Source: Megamerina dolium (lineage: Eukaryota; Arthropoda; Insecta; Diptera; Megamerinidae). Taken from it: a stretch of DNA of 64,000 bases. The first letter of the stretch is position 1, and each line of letters starts with the position of its first letter. Shown here in pieces: positions 12,901-26,297 of the stretch. The translations under genes and the position numbers were made by a program. Below the pieces are notes generated by a model that worked only from the letters and a program-made list of their open reading frames with translations, did not search any database and had not been told where the DNA came from. The stretch is taken from positions 32,099,335 to 32,163,334 of the forward strand of contig OY978528.1 of the NCBI GenBank assembly GCA_963854835.1, in the 5' to 3' direction.

Positions 12901-15206
12901 CAGTTAGCTTTTGTAACATTTTTTTTACTTCATTCTTCTTCTTCTTCTGCCGTTTCTTCACCCTCATCTTCTATTTGGGAATATTTTGTAAAAATGAACG
13001 ACGAAATGAAATTATATTCATATTTCTAAGTCCTGGCGTGTGTTTTTCTTTTTACTTTTTTTTTTCTATATGGAAAATCATATTAAACAATTCTAATTGC
13101 AAACCAAAATAGATATATGCAAACATACTTACGCATGTATGAATAATAAGATGAGTGACATCTAAATGGATTTGAAGGTCTAGTGAATAAATGCGATTTA
13201 TTGTACATACCTACTACTCGAATACAAACATATGCGAGCATGTGACCAAAAATTAATATTTTGCTTGTATTTGAAAGACAATATCGAATAATAAATTATG
13301 AAAAATGTGAAAATATCAAGAGAAATGCCAGAATGACACTAGTAAACGAGTATATAGTACATATAGTACATATCTCATACTTGCCCAGCAGGAAAATACA
13401 TCATTTAATTGATTTGAAAGCAACATGAAGCCAATTGATTATAGAATATGTTAAAATATACCCATATTGTCAGAAATTGAATTCCAATGACAGAAGTATA
13501 CTTCTAGCCGCGAATTTATTCGATAACTTTGTGCCAATAAAACGACATAGTTTCCTAAACAGAGTTGATATAATTTTAATTTTATATATACATTTCAAAT
13601 AGAACAAATTCGGATTATTTAATTTACAAAATATACCAAAAATTGTGAAATGATTTTGTTACAATATTCTTCCTTTTTCTTCTTCTCAATTAAAACATTT
13701 TTGACGTTCAAAAGAAAATAGATCGGTAAGTAACATCTCTGTACAGTAGAAACAATAAAAATAATTGGCAGCACTGATTTTGACGAGCATTCTAAGTTGT
13801 TTAGCGTTTATATGCGCTAGAGTTAGCACGTTTGTTGTTGTTTTGCCATGTATTTAGCGGTGCTAGCTAAGTACGAATGTGGAATAAAACACGACTATTC
13901 ACGACTATTCGTTGAGGTTATTCGGTAATTGCTGAATCCACCTGCTATGATATTAATCTATCTTCTAGATGTCTTGAGAGATGGGTGTGTGTATATCCCA
14001 CTGGGTCCATGTACATATGTATGTATACATATCGTAGGTATCCATATTAATAATTTTTAATGAACGCCATTTTGTTGACTCACATCTACTTTATGATTTT
14101 GTTGTTGTTGTTGTTGTTTTTAAAATCGCACTACATTTGTGAGTACTTAAAAATACTTAAGTAGGTGGTATGTTGGCTATTCAACTAACTACAAACTAGG
14201 TGTTGAAAATGGCAAAATGATGATGATGGGAAAGAAATAAAAATTTTACTGCATCAGACAAATACTACAAAAGAACACATATCAATAGATGCATGTATTT
14301 TAATGAATCTTAAATTGAATATAGCTATGAACTATAAATACGAATAGATAAGTGATGACATTTGGCCATTCGGACATTTTCACACACGCTATAAACAGCT
14401 ACAGAATCATCCGACATATTAAAAATTGTGTTATATTGAGATTTAGTTGATAACATTGTTTACTAAAATTTCACTTTTTTCCAAATGACCTATCATTTTA
14501 TTCTGGTAGGTGATCGAAAATAAAAATTTCCTTGCTCTTCTAAAATATTCAATGACAATTTTTTTAGCATAATAAATAAAAATGTATATCCACATTAAGA
14601 ACGAGCCTTGCTTTAAGCACTCATTGCAGAATTATACGAGAAATATTTTCTTACACAAGTTTAACCCACTAACTCCTACATAAATGAATTAATCTAGAGA
14701 AGACCTCTCAAAATTGGAATTCAAGGGCTAAAATAATCCGCAAATATATGTTTTTCAATTGGGAGTAATTATAATTTTATATTAATATAATCGACACGAA
14801 AACGCTAACAGTAAATTTAACATTCTATGAAGTGGATGGCATGTTGTGGCAAACGATGACAAGATAACGTAGTTAGTGTCAAAGAACAAAGAGTCTCGGT
14901 ATATTGGACAGCAAGTCCCTGTTAGCAATTTCGTTTACATTACGACCTGAAAATCGTATGAAATTTCTAAATTTTGTATTACCAATGAATCAAAAACACA
15001 GGCGATTATCGAAATTTTCTGTAAACATCCAAAGTCGATTAATCTATGCAAAATATCCTTCTCTAGCTACGTGATTGACAATGGAAAAGTTTCTAAAATG
15101 CTTGCATAGTTACCTATAGATACTCGTATGCTTACACATTCATACTTTTGCATTGAAAGTTGTGAAATTTGCATGCTAAAAGGTAAAAAGTTTTCTACAT
15201 GTTGTG

Positions 15207-15227
15207 TCTCTCTCTCTCTCTCTCTCT
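15207..15227. repeat. (TC)n microsatellite
   Basis: A pure TC tract of 21 bases. Confidence 0.9.
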
Positions 15228-15827
15228 AACTTTCTATCTGCCATTTCATTTCGAACTGCTCTAAATTTTATGTTATTTCGACAATTGTAATTAGGCCAAA
15301 ACGATTGGTTTGGCAAAAGACATGTCTACATATATACAATAGGCATGTATGTATATATATAAGCATATACATAAATACATTACATACGAATCCATGTGTA
15401 AACATACATACCTACTTATATATTCACAGCAGGCGCTCGTGGCGTGGAAAACGTTGTGAACCACTATCACCTTATGACAAACGCGATGACTTTTAACATT
15501 TTATTTTTCTTTGATTTTATATTCTTTATTTACTGCATGTTTATGCTGTTAGGACTTTGTTAGTTGCTGTTTGGGATTTTATTAGGGAATATACTGTGGA
15601 ATGCTCATAAGATTGTTTGTCTGCATGTATGTACAATACAATAAAATAAAAGATACTGAAATAGGTATGTACAAATTTAATAGCTTACATTTTTGGCCAA
15701 TAGCCAAAGCGTCTGCCATCTTAACGAAGCGTTAAAAAAATCAAATGCTAACATCATCAACAACATTGCCACGATACACGCCAACACTACTACCTACTAC
15801 ATACCACCCTATTAACACCAACCACCG

Positions 15828-15873
<46 letters not shown>

Positions 15874-15883
15874 CAGTAGTAGT
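15828..15883. repeat. (GTA)n microsatellite
   Basis: About 18 GTA units with one GCA interruption near 15873. An oppositely oriented CTACTAC-rich stretch lies just upstream (15787-15800), so the two could fold together. Confidence 0.95.
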
Positions 15884-15991
15884 GGTATGTACATGTTACC
15901 ATGTTTAACAAAACCTATACGAATGGGCGACAAAATCTACAATAGAGCAACGAAACCAAGGAATTAGTGCAGTATGTCTAAAGCACGTATA

Positions 15992-16011
15992 TGTGTGTGT
16001 GTGTGTGTGTG
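15992..16011. repeat. (TG)n microsatellite
   Basis: About ten TG units. Confidence 0.9.
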
Positions 16012-16846
16012 ATTTTGGTTGAAAATATCTACATAGACTTACAGATATATATATATTTGTGTTATAATATATATGTAGATATACTACATTCGTAGAAGAA
16101 GAGGAAGATATGAGCTATAAGAACAGCAATAAAAAAGAATTGTGTGATTTTGGCAAAAATTCGTGAAATAATGTCGTTAAGTGGGGAAACCAAAGTTGTC
16201 AAGTCAAATTGTCTCTCTTTCTTCGTTTGCATTATTTCATATTTTATTATTTCGTTTATTTTATCGATTTTTTTATTATAAAAAATAATTAGCTATTAAT
16301 CTCAATATTTTTAAATATGTACCTGCAAAAATGTTGGCATGAGTCATTGCTTCCAAATTGTGAATATTCCTAAGCAACACTTTCTTCACACAACAATTTT
16401 CATAGTTACCTAGGCAATTGTGCCCGTATTGTGTCTGTATTTCAAATCAAATATGTAAATGTTGTAATGCGTGTATAAAGATTGATTGCTTGGCATTACC
16501 ATTTGAATAAAGTCAACTCTTCAGTTCAGACCTCTAAGATGTTAAACATCAAATTCACTCCTTTCAGACATTCTATTGTTTTCTTAGTTGTAGAAACTTC
16601 GAAAGTAAATCACAACAATCTCAAAATATTCAGAATTCAATTTTAGAATATTGGTGAATCATGTTTCAACTCTGACGGCATTAGTATGTAACAGTAACTC
16701 AGGCTACATCGTAGCTTAGAGAAAACATGTAAAATTTCTCGATAATAATATTCTGAAATATTTTTATAATGAAGAAGTTTAGTATTATTCATCTAATGAA
16801 ACTTGTATTTCTTTAAATTTGAAAATATATTTTGAACATCAAAATC

Positions 16847-16857
16847 GCAGCTGATTA
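16847..16857. repeat. Target-site duplication, left copy
   Basis: GCAGCTGATTA is repeated exactly at 20215-20225, immediately outside the two ends of the retrotransposon between them. An 11-bp direct duplication is typical of target-primed non-LTR insertion. Confidence 0.85.
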
Positions 16858-19800
16858 CTTACTTACTTACTTACTTATGTGGCCATAACAACCGAATATC
16901 GATTTAGGCCGAAAATAACATGCTTCGCCAGCCATCTCTGTTCTTCGCCAGCTGGCGCCAGTTAGAAATTCCAAGCACCGTCAGGTTCTCTAGTACTTGG
17001 TCTTTCCACCGGAGGTTTGGTCTTCCTCTTCTGCGCCGTCCTCCAGCGGGTTCCGAATATAACACCTTCTTAGCTGGAGCGTGTTCTTCCATTCGCTCGA
17101 CATGACCTAGCCAGCGCAGCCGCTGGATTTTGATGCGCTTTACTATGTCAATATCGGCATACAGCTCGTACAGCTCATGGTTGTACCTTATTCGGTACTC
17201 GCCACCAACGCAAATAGGTCCAAAGATCCTGCGTAGGACTTTTCTCTCGAAAACTCCAAGCATTCGCTCATCCGAGGTGGAAATTGTCCAGGATTCAGCG
17301 CCATATGTTAGGACAGGCATGATGAGAGACTTGTAAAGTGTAGTTTTCGTTCTTCGAGAGAGGGCTCGACTTCTCAATTGCTTACTCAGCCCAAAGTAAC
17401 ACCTGTTAGCAAGAGTTATCCTACGCATGATCTCCAAGCTGACGTCATTACTGCTGTTAATGCTGGTTCCAAGATAGACAAAGTCCCTTACTACTTCAAA
17501 AGCGTAGTTGTCAACAGTGACGTGCTGTCCAAGACGCCGGGACTCTTTGTTTGTTGACACTAGATACTTCGTCTTGCCCTCGTTCACCGTGAGACCCATC
17601 CGACGCGACTCTCTTTCCAACTCTGAGAATGCTGCACTGACTGCTCGCGTGTTCATGCCGATTATGTCAATATCGTCGGCATACGCTAACAGCATGACAC
17701 TTTTGTTGAAGATAGTGCCATTATGTCGTAGATCAGCAGCTCGTATTATTTTCTCCATAATAAGATTGAAGAAGTCGCACGATAACGAATCACCTTGTCT
17801 GAAACCCCGTTCGGTATTAAACGGTGCGGAGAGGTCCTTCCCAATTTTCACTGCACAACGGGAGTTATGCAGTGTCATTCTACAAAGTCGAATGAGCTTT
17901 GCAGGAATACCGAACTCAGACATTGTTGCGTAGAGGTAATCCCTTACCGGACTGTCGAAAGCGGCTTTATAATCAACAAATAGGTGGTGTGTGTCGATCT
18001 GTTTTTCTTGGGTCTTCTCCAGGATTTGGCGCAGTGTGAAAATCTGGTCGATGGTGGATTTACCAGGTCTGAAGCCACACTGATACGGTCCAATCAGGCT
18101 TCAACCTTTCACACAGTACGCTCGATAGAACCTTGTATGCGATGCTCAGGAGACTTATTCCACGGTAGTTGGCGCAAATTGTGGGGTCTCCTTTTTTATG
18201 TACAGGACAAAGAACACTGAGCCTCCAATCAGGCATGCTTTCATCCGACCATATTCTGCTTATGAGCTGGTGCATGCGGGTGAGCAGCTCATCGCCTCCG
18301 GTCTTAAACAACTCGGCAGGCAGGCCATCAGCACCTGCAGCTTTGTTGTTCTTCAGCCTTAAAATGGCCGTTTCAACCTCGTCATAGTCGGGTGGTGGAA
18401 TATCAACACCATCATCTGTAATTGGGGTTTTCGGGCAAACTCCTCCACTGGCGGAATTGTTCGTAGCATCGCCATTCAGTAACGTGGAGAAGTGTTGCTT
18501 CCATAGGCTCAGTACACTCTGGACATCCGTAACCAGATTCCCATTTCCATCACGACAAGAAGAGGCTCCGGGATTTAAACCTCCACTCAGGCGCTTGATC
18601 TTTTCGAAGAATTTTCGAGTCTCATTCTTATCGGTACACATCTCTATCTCCTCACACTCGCGTCTTTCCAACTCCCTCTTCTTGCGCCTGAAAAGACGTC
18701 TCTCTGCACTCCTTTTCTCTCTATACCGCTCCTTAACAGCTCGCGTTGCGCCTGCACGCAGGGTTTTTTTGTAGGCGGCGTCTTTCTCTGCGGTAGCGTC
18801 GCGACACTCCTGATCATACCACTCATTCCTCAGAAGCCGGTAGTAACCGATTACCTCCTCGGCAGCAGTAGTCATGGAGTGGGATATATGTGTCCACCGT
18901 GCGCATGTATCATCAAGTGGGGGAGTGTTCTGCATAAGCAGATCCGATAGTCGAGTGGAAAATGCATCTGCTGTCTCTGGTGATCGCAGCTTACTGACGT
19001 CGAGCTTTCTCTGTGTGGGACTTCTCTTGTTATTTGCGACACATAGGCGTGTGCGCACCTTAGCTGCAACAAGGTAGTGATCCGAGTCGATGTTGGCACC
19101 ACGGATCGATTTCCCGTCCATCACACTGGAAGCATGCATTCCGTCAATCACCACATGATCAATTTGGTTTCTTGTACGTTGATCTGGAGACAGCCATGTC
19201 GCTTTGTGGATGTCGAGATGCTGGAATCTGGTACCACCAATTACCATGTTTCGTGCTGCGGCGAAGTCGATCAGCCTCATTCCGTTATCGGAGGTGTTCT
19301 GGTGGAGGCTGAATTTTCCGGCAGTTGGACCAAAGGTACCTTCCTTGCCCACCCTGGCATTAAAGTCGCCAAGCACGATTTTGATATCGTGGCGGGGGCA
19401 GCGGTCATAAGCTTCTTCGAGGCGCTGAAAGAAGCTCTCCTTGGTCACATTGTCCTTCTCATCCGTCGGAGCGTGGGCACATATAAGGCTGATGTTGAAA
19501 AATTTTGCCTTGATGCGGATTGTGGCCAGCCGTTCGTTCACAGGCGTGAACTGTGAGACGAGATGTCGTAGTCTCTTGCTGACCAAAAATCCACATCCTA
19601 ATTCGTGCCTTTCAGTATGGCTACTGTAGTAGATGTCACAGGATGCTCTTTTGGAGCAGCCCTGTCCTGTCCATCGCATTTCCTGAAGAGCGGTGATGTC
19701 AGCTCTGTATTTTTCGAGGACATCAACCAGCTGGATAGAGGCACTCTCCCTATAAAGGGACCGGACATTCCAGGTGCATATCCGTAAATCATTGTCCTTT

Positions 19801-20214
19801 TTCCGTTTGCGAGGGTCATCAATAAAAGCGGTAGTCCTTATCCGGGGCATGTTTGTTTTTTTCATTGGGGGTGTTTTTTATGTGGCGAGTCCCAAACCCA
19901 ACGCACAACCTCTAACCGAGGAGATTTTACCCACTCACTTCAGCCGCCTCCCAGCGGGTGCCAGGAAGACGTTGCCCGGTGGTCGCCACATGGAGGGCCC
20001 CCATTAATAATAATGAAAGCGCCATCACATAGTAAGCAGAGCAAGCTATATGACTACCCCTCATTAACAAATAAAGGTATCATCACATAGCGCTCAGATC
20101 AAACTACATGACAGCCAGTGAGTTGACTTGCGATGAGTTCAACAAAGATTGCGCTAGCCCCACCCGGTTGAGGCAGTTAGACACGTTACCTTGCGAAAAC
20201 ACCACCAGACCACA
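16858..20214 (-). mobile_element. Near-intact, apparently full-length non-LTR retrotransposon (RTE-like, EN+RT)
   Basis: The element lies on the minus strand. Its 5' end is at 20214, it has about 350 bases of GC-richer 5' UTR (20214-19866) and one long coding region (19865-16904). The 3' UTR is very short and ends in a tandem AAGT-type tail of about five units (16858-16879). Identical 11-bp duplications flank it, so both ends are probably genuine and the copy is not 5'-truncated. One ORF with an N-terminal endonuclease and a reverse transcriptase, a tiny 3' UTR and a microsatellite tail are features of the RTE clade and relatives; the clade is inferred, not proven. The base composition is far more GC-rich than the surroundings, as expected of a recent insertion. 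Confidence 0.9.
16904..19865 (-). pseudogene. Endonuclease/reverse transcriptase polyprotein of the RTE-like element, one frameshift
   Basis: It encodes the machinery that nicks target DNA and copies element RNA there. Frame 1 runs 601 codons from ATG at 19865. Its APE-type endonuclease shows TWN (N33), LQEMRW (E62), GDFNA (D167, N169) and SDH (261-263). The reverse transcriptase begins near residue 505 with KAAGADGLPAELF, CPVHKKGD and NYRGISLL. After RLKP (about 18096) the frame is lost. The next frame resumes with GPYQCGFRPGKST, the motif-A region FVDYKAAFDS, RGFRQGDSLSCDF and the catalytic YADD (about 17680), then a C-terminal RLRWLGHVERM ... GRPNLRW region to the stop at 16904. Family comparison suggests roughly 10 bases were lost at the join. 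That is the only break I see; the total would be near 1,000 residues. Without the frameshift it would look active. Confidence 0.9.
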
Positions 20215-20225
20215 GCAGCTGATTA
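20215..20225. repeat. Target-site duplication, right copy
   Basis: Exact match to 16847-16857 (GCAGCTGATTA), abutting the 5' end of the minus-strand retrotransposon. Confidence 0.85.
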
Positions 20226-21645
20226 GTAATATAAATTAAAGTTTCAGAATTTCTTCAAATGCAAACAGTACTATAATTTTCGATTTTTTAAAAATAATAA
20301 TATTTTGTCTTTAATAGTTCAAATTTTAATATCAGAAAGTTTTCCATAATTATGGGAAATTCAATTACTGGAAATATCCATTTATTTGAGCAAACTTGTT
20401 TATGTGAAATCATTAAAATTTCCCTACTACTTATTTTTATTATTACACTAAGAATATTTAACACTAACAATATATAATATGATCAACAATAAAAGCTACC
20501 AATTCAAATACTTATAGTAAAATTTATTACATACATACTATACTTTATATCCTTTATGTGCCATAAATAAGTTAAACGAACAGATAAAATATTCAGTCAG
20601 GATAATAAAACATGTATGTATGAAAACGACCAAAAACTAGAACAAATGAACAACGTAATAGACGTATTAATAGTATGTAAAAGAAGTAAGTGCATAAAAA
20701 GGCATACATACATACATACATGAATAACACATATATAAAATCCACATGGTATCGTAAAATAGCGAGACTCAGAAATTAATACAAGTAATATGGAAATAGG
20801 TTAAAATATATTTGATGTCTGCAGACATTTTCGAAATGTATGACTGAGTTTTGTAATAAAAGGATTAAGTCAATAATATTTGGAAATACTTGGCTACAAT
20901 GATGTCATAATTAAACTCTTTTATAGCCATGTGTCAAATAGAGTAACAATAAGGGAGTTGATAGTCAACGTCTTTTATGATTGAATTATTATTTTTTTGT
21001 GATGTTTTGTAGGCACAAATGTTTATATATGCGGAGCTAAAAAAATATGTTCTTTACATTTTGAAATAATGATATACATGCCTCAACATGAATATACATA
21101 TGTAGTTGTCACATTATTCGATGAAATTTAATACTTGTACAGCTCAATTTTACATAGGATTTTCTTGTTTATTATTAGATCATTATTATTTATTGTTGAA
21201 GCTGCGTTTTCGACGTTCACTGAGGTTACGTTCACGATGTAACTGTTATACAATTCTACGTAAATGTAACTCATTCGAATTAAGGAAGATTTAGTGATAA
21301 CTACTTACTGATTTTTCTTTGTCATCCCAAATATTAATAATTAACTACAAATACTAAAACACAAAGGAGATCCAACTCAACAACCATATCGTAAATAAAA
21401 CTACCTACTATCAATAAATCGAATGGATATGGAAGAGAAAACAAAAAGCATAATGCTCAAGTTTAATGAAAATATATATATCGCCCATAATTCATAATGA
21501 TGTTCACGTGATTCTTCGAGTTTCCTTCAAATTAAAAAAATACGAATAACGAACTCATGTAGTAGGTAATAATAATGGAAAAATATTACTATTAAAATTA
21601 ATTTCAAAATATACAATAAATTACTGCAGTTACATACACATATAC

Positions 21646-21647
<2 letters not shown>

Positions 21648-21713
<66 letters not shown>
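21648..21713. repeat. (TA)n array
   Basis: An uninterrupted TA tract of about 66 bases. Confidence 0.95.
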
Positions 21714-21715
<2 letters not shown>

Positions 21716-22188
21716 CTTTTGTATGAAATTTTTAGTTTTATATTACTCTCTGATTATTAAATGTTGACACACATTTTTGTATTCTTATATTTTTTTTCGA
21801 ATTAATAATTTATTTGATAAAATACCTTGTTGCTAGTATGAAAAATAAAGAAAGAATAATTAAGTTATCATTTAATTGAGATTTTGAGATATTATATATT
21901 GTAGAGACTTTCTATTTAGAAAAATAATAAAAATTGGACAAAACTTGTTCCTACATTTTTATACATCCATTCAGTTATATGTATTATTTGATCTGCTGTC
22001 ATTATTATTTATTTAATTTACGCGCAAATCTACTACATACAGATTTTATAGAAGAAACAAATAAACGGCAACGTAATTTACTGAAAAATTTTAACAAATG
22101 TCTACTACTCGAAATAAATTAACAAGATAAACAAACTTAATATTAAAAATATTTTTTGAAAGAAGCATAAATATACAAACACACATAC

Positions 22189-22191
<3 letters not shown>

Positions 22192-22259
<68 letters not shown>
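22192..22259. repeat. (TA)n array
   Basis: An uninterrupted TA tract of about 68 bases, only about 480 bases after the previous one. Confidence 0.95.
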
Positions 22260-22262
<3 letters not shown>

Positions 22263-25200
22263 GAATAACTAAACTATTTTATTTATATTCTATATGTCGC
22301 TATGAAAGTTCTGGGAAAATAAAAACTGTATTTTTAAGAGTATAAAAAAGAGTAATTATTTTCATAATGGATTTAAACTCTATAGAAATTGTCATTTTCG
22401 TATTTCGTATTTCTTGATATTCAATATCCTCATCTTCATTGTTTAAACCTTTTAAATATTAACAGTGATTTAACCTCAATATTTTCTTATTAATTTGCAA
22501 AATTTTATTTTTTATATATTTGTGTATGTAAAATTTGCAAATTGTAAAAATTTTCAACAAGAATATATTGAGTTAATTATAAATGTAATGGATATATGTA
22601 CATACATGATATTAATAAATATTTGAAAAGTTTTCGAAAGAAATGCTTCAAATAACAATTCGCTGCATTTATATGCATTTTTGTATGAGAGTCATACGAA
22701 TTAGTTTCTTTGATGACTCGCATTATTATTATTATTATTATTTTTATTGTTATTGTGTGTATTATTAACATAAATCTATGTTGGCATGTGGCCAATAAAA
22801 ATGAAATTAAAAATTATGTATTGTAAATATTACAAAGGCACATGCAGCCACCAAACGAATTTGTTGATGGCCTGCCCTCTATTTACATGAATATTATCAT
22901 TCAATGCCATTTTGATTTTTATTATTTTTGCAACAAAAGAGACAACATGGTTGGATTTTTCATTTCTTCCAAATGAAAGTGATTTTACAATTTAATTCTA
23001 TTTTTATATGCTCATCAATAAATTAATAGGTACAAGTGTGAATTTGCATTGCTCAAACACTTTTACTAGTGTTACTATTGCACTTTCACAAAGCAACCAG
23101 ATACACATCTAAGCAGACTCGACATTTTTAATTAATTGAGTTATATATGTAAATGTAAAAGTGCGTCATCTTTGCTACTCTGCTACTACATAAATGTAAT
23201 CTACCATTTGTATTTATTCGTATTCAAAAATATTTATTTCAAAATTTATATATTTAATTTGTTACATTCTTGTTGTCGCAAAGACACTAAAATATGTTTG
23301 GGTGTGTGTGTGTGTGTGTAGGAATCTTTGGTGCAACTAATTAAGTACGATGTATTTGTTTGTTTATATATTTTATATAAACAATTTTTATTATTTTTAT
23401 ATTGTGAAAATATTGCAAATGTCATACTAATTATTTCTATAAATAAACAGAGCGAGAAAGTGGCAAATAAACAAACAAAATTATGACAATGTTTCAAAAA
23501 GGATTCTTGCGCTTTATTAACATGCACATTCATTTTATTTACATATTCTTCTTATTTTTTGTTATGTTTTGTATTTCTAAAGGTACACTAGCATATGCAC
23601 AGCATAACGACACAAAATTTTTATTTAATTTCTGCAAACATTGCATATTCATATAATGTGGCAACAATGTACATTATTTAAAATGTTTTGCGTACGAAAA
23701 TGTTTAAATGAAAAAAAAAAATATATATATAAAATTTTCTTTTACTAATTATGTGTGGAAAACATTTCACTTCAATTAATTAATCCAAAGAAGCAAACGC
23801 ACCCAATATTGTGAAAAACTAAAATGGGGGGAAAAAATCAAAGAAATTAACGCAATAGATTGTTGCATTTGTACAACGTGAATATTTCAACCATTAATTA
23901 TGTGGTGAAATGTTTTTTTAAGTTTCCGAGCGAAGATGAGAAATCTATAAAAATTCAGCCAGAATTATTTATTGATGCTATTGACAGCTTCAAAAGTTTG
24001 TAGGAAGAACTAACTAGTAGCATAAATTATCAACTGATTTCTTTCATCGCAGAAAACAATTCGATCAGAGATATATTTGTCTTTAACGCGCTTTTTTATA
24101 CCTGCACTCAAGCACCTGACAGATATGGAAGAGTATAAGCGCTAAGATGATTAAATTCAAATCTATTATTCCTCTTCACCATCAAGTTCCTAGTACCAAC
24201 AGAAAATGTCCTGTCATTCGAATTTTATGTCAAAATAATCGCTGAATACCTTGGGGAAATAAGAGACACATACATAGATGAAATACATAGTTTGAAAGAG
24301 ATGAGTTCATGGGCTGATATACATGGTATAATCCTTAAATGGTGCTTTTGCCAAATAAAACCTTTCTATTCCTTTCTATTTTATTCTATTCAAATTTGAA
24401 GTACATCAAATATTTAAATAATAATTGTTCTGCGGAAATATAAACTTGAAGGGATAGAGAGAAGTTCGATCACTGTGTGAATATTTATAAAGGGGCCTGG
24501 TGACGTAAACATTAAAGTTAATTTGATTGCTATTTTTTCTATTTTTATTGTAATGCTAGTACTATTTTAAAAAAATAATTTTTAAGTGAATTTTTTTTTA
24601 CGTTATTTTGTTATCCGAATTCTATTTCACTTTACCGTATAATATGAAATTACATATACTAAAGAAACATATCGTATAATGAACAAGAAATTAAATTTCC
24701 CTTAAACAGGTACAAAATATCCATATTCAAGGTATTTTAAATATTAAGTATAGGTTGCTACTTATACGCGTGCCTGTAGTGAAGTACGAGGGGACAAAAT
24801 CAAAAGTGGAATTTCTGGTTTGACGTTTTGGTTTTTGCATAAGAACAGCAAAATACATGCATATTAACAGAATATTTAATTTGCATTTACATTAAGTCGA
24901 AATAATTCTTTCAATTCTAATTAAAATACCAAATACAAGCAGACAAAAGGGAGTGTGAATGAGAGTGAGAGAGAGAGAGATAGACAGAGACAAATAGATA
25001 GGTCATTAAACTGTATGTCTGAGTTGGTTGACCAATCGTTTTGATATGCAAATATCATGAATTTAGATGTAGACTATATATGTATTGTATGTATAATCAG
25101 TTTTCGATTCAGTAAAATATTTCTAAATATTTTTCTTTGATATTATTATAACGATTTTATACTCCGTATTTTATTTTATTTATTTATAAAATTATTTTAA

Positions 25201-25835
25201 ACCATTTTTTATTGGTTTATTATAATTATGCATTTTTTCTGTATATTCTCACTTTAGATTATCAAAAATATTTTATTTCTTCTTAATATACATATATGCA
25301 GTTAGTACATGTCAATGAACAATATAATATATAATGTTATTTATGTACATTAGATACGAGTACTGTACGTACTATTGTAGTATGAACATGAGCATCAATT
25401 TATTAACTAATTCGCTATTTTTTCTTTAATCACTTTATTTATTGTTCCTGTTTTTTATTGATAAATTAAATTTTTACTCATCATGCTCCATAGTTACCAT
25501 CATATAATCATATCTTTCTAGCTTTTGATCAATGTTATTGGTACTGCCAAAATCTAGACAAATCTAGTGCAAACCAATCCAAACCGAAAAATATAAGATT
25601 AAGTGACAAATCTACATACCTCAGATTTACATGCAACCTTTTCCATAATGACATTAACTAGTAAGTCTGTAGACATTACTTGTGTGTATTTTATTGGCCA
25701 TTTCTCATAATTCACATCAACATCATTATTGTCATCGTCGTCATGATATTTATGATATTCTATATACTAAGTAAGACTGTGAATACACATATTTATGTTA
25801 TTGGTTATGGTCCATCCCGTATTTGCTGGTTATCC

Positions 25836-25872
<37 letters not shown>

Positions 25873-25873
25873 T
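25836..25873. repeat. (ATT)n microsatellite
   Basis: About 12 TTA/ATT units. Confidence 0.95.
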
Positions 25874-26279
25874 TGTTGTTTAATCATTTTTCGCTTAGAC
25901 AATTTGTTTTCTACTTGATTTTCATTGCCAGTATAGCGATCGTTGTTACTTAAATTGTTACTAAGCAACACCAACAATTGACAAATATGCAAATAACATT
26001 TAATATCAACACTACGAATTTACGTGCATAGTGAATATGTAGATTTACTCATATTTACATATACACACAACACATAGGTATGATTATATGAAATATTAAA
26101 AAAGGGGCACATCATCGAGTAGAAGAGATATGAAACAACAAATGAATACAAAATGATGATTTTAGAGAGAATCACAATTTGAGAAATTTTTAATTAGTTT
26201 ACTACATAAGTACACGAACAAAAATACCAATTGATGCGACATTTTTTTTTATAAGGTATATTTTGCAATATTTGGTATT

Positions 26280-26297
26280 CCCCCCCCCCCCCCCCCC
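26280..26297. repeat. 18-base C homopolymer
   Basis: Eighteen consecutive C in otherwise AT-rich DNA. This is rare for this base composition and is the only such tract in the window. Confidence 0.95.

Larger units (their letters stand above)
9998..16846. other. Long AT-rich spacer, no supported gene
   Basis: No coding region is convincing. The stretch holds TC, GTA and TG microsatellites (listed separately), a G-run GGGGGGG near 10905, an imperfect inverted pair around 10919-10975, and an imperfect hairpin around 11610-11656. A block at 11940-12180 starts AAGGGTATTCTATTAGGGAC and ends near ATTCCCTAAT. It might be a small non-autonomous transposon, but paired termini are not clean enough to call. 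Confidence 0.5.

Noticed and set aside
17508..19556. Several plus-strand frames of 60-160 codons
   Set aside because: Shadows of the minus-strand endonuclease/reverse transcriptase in GC-richer DNA.
24330..24400. GCCAAATAAAA followed by CCTTTCTATT repeats, like a retroelement tail
   Set aside because: No coding remnant upstream and no target duplication visible.
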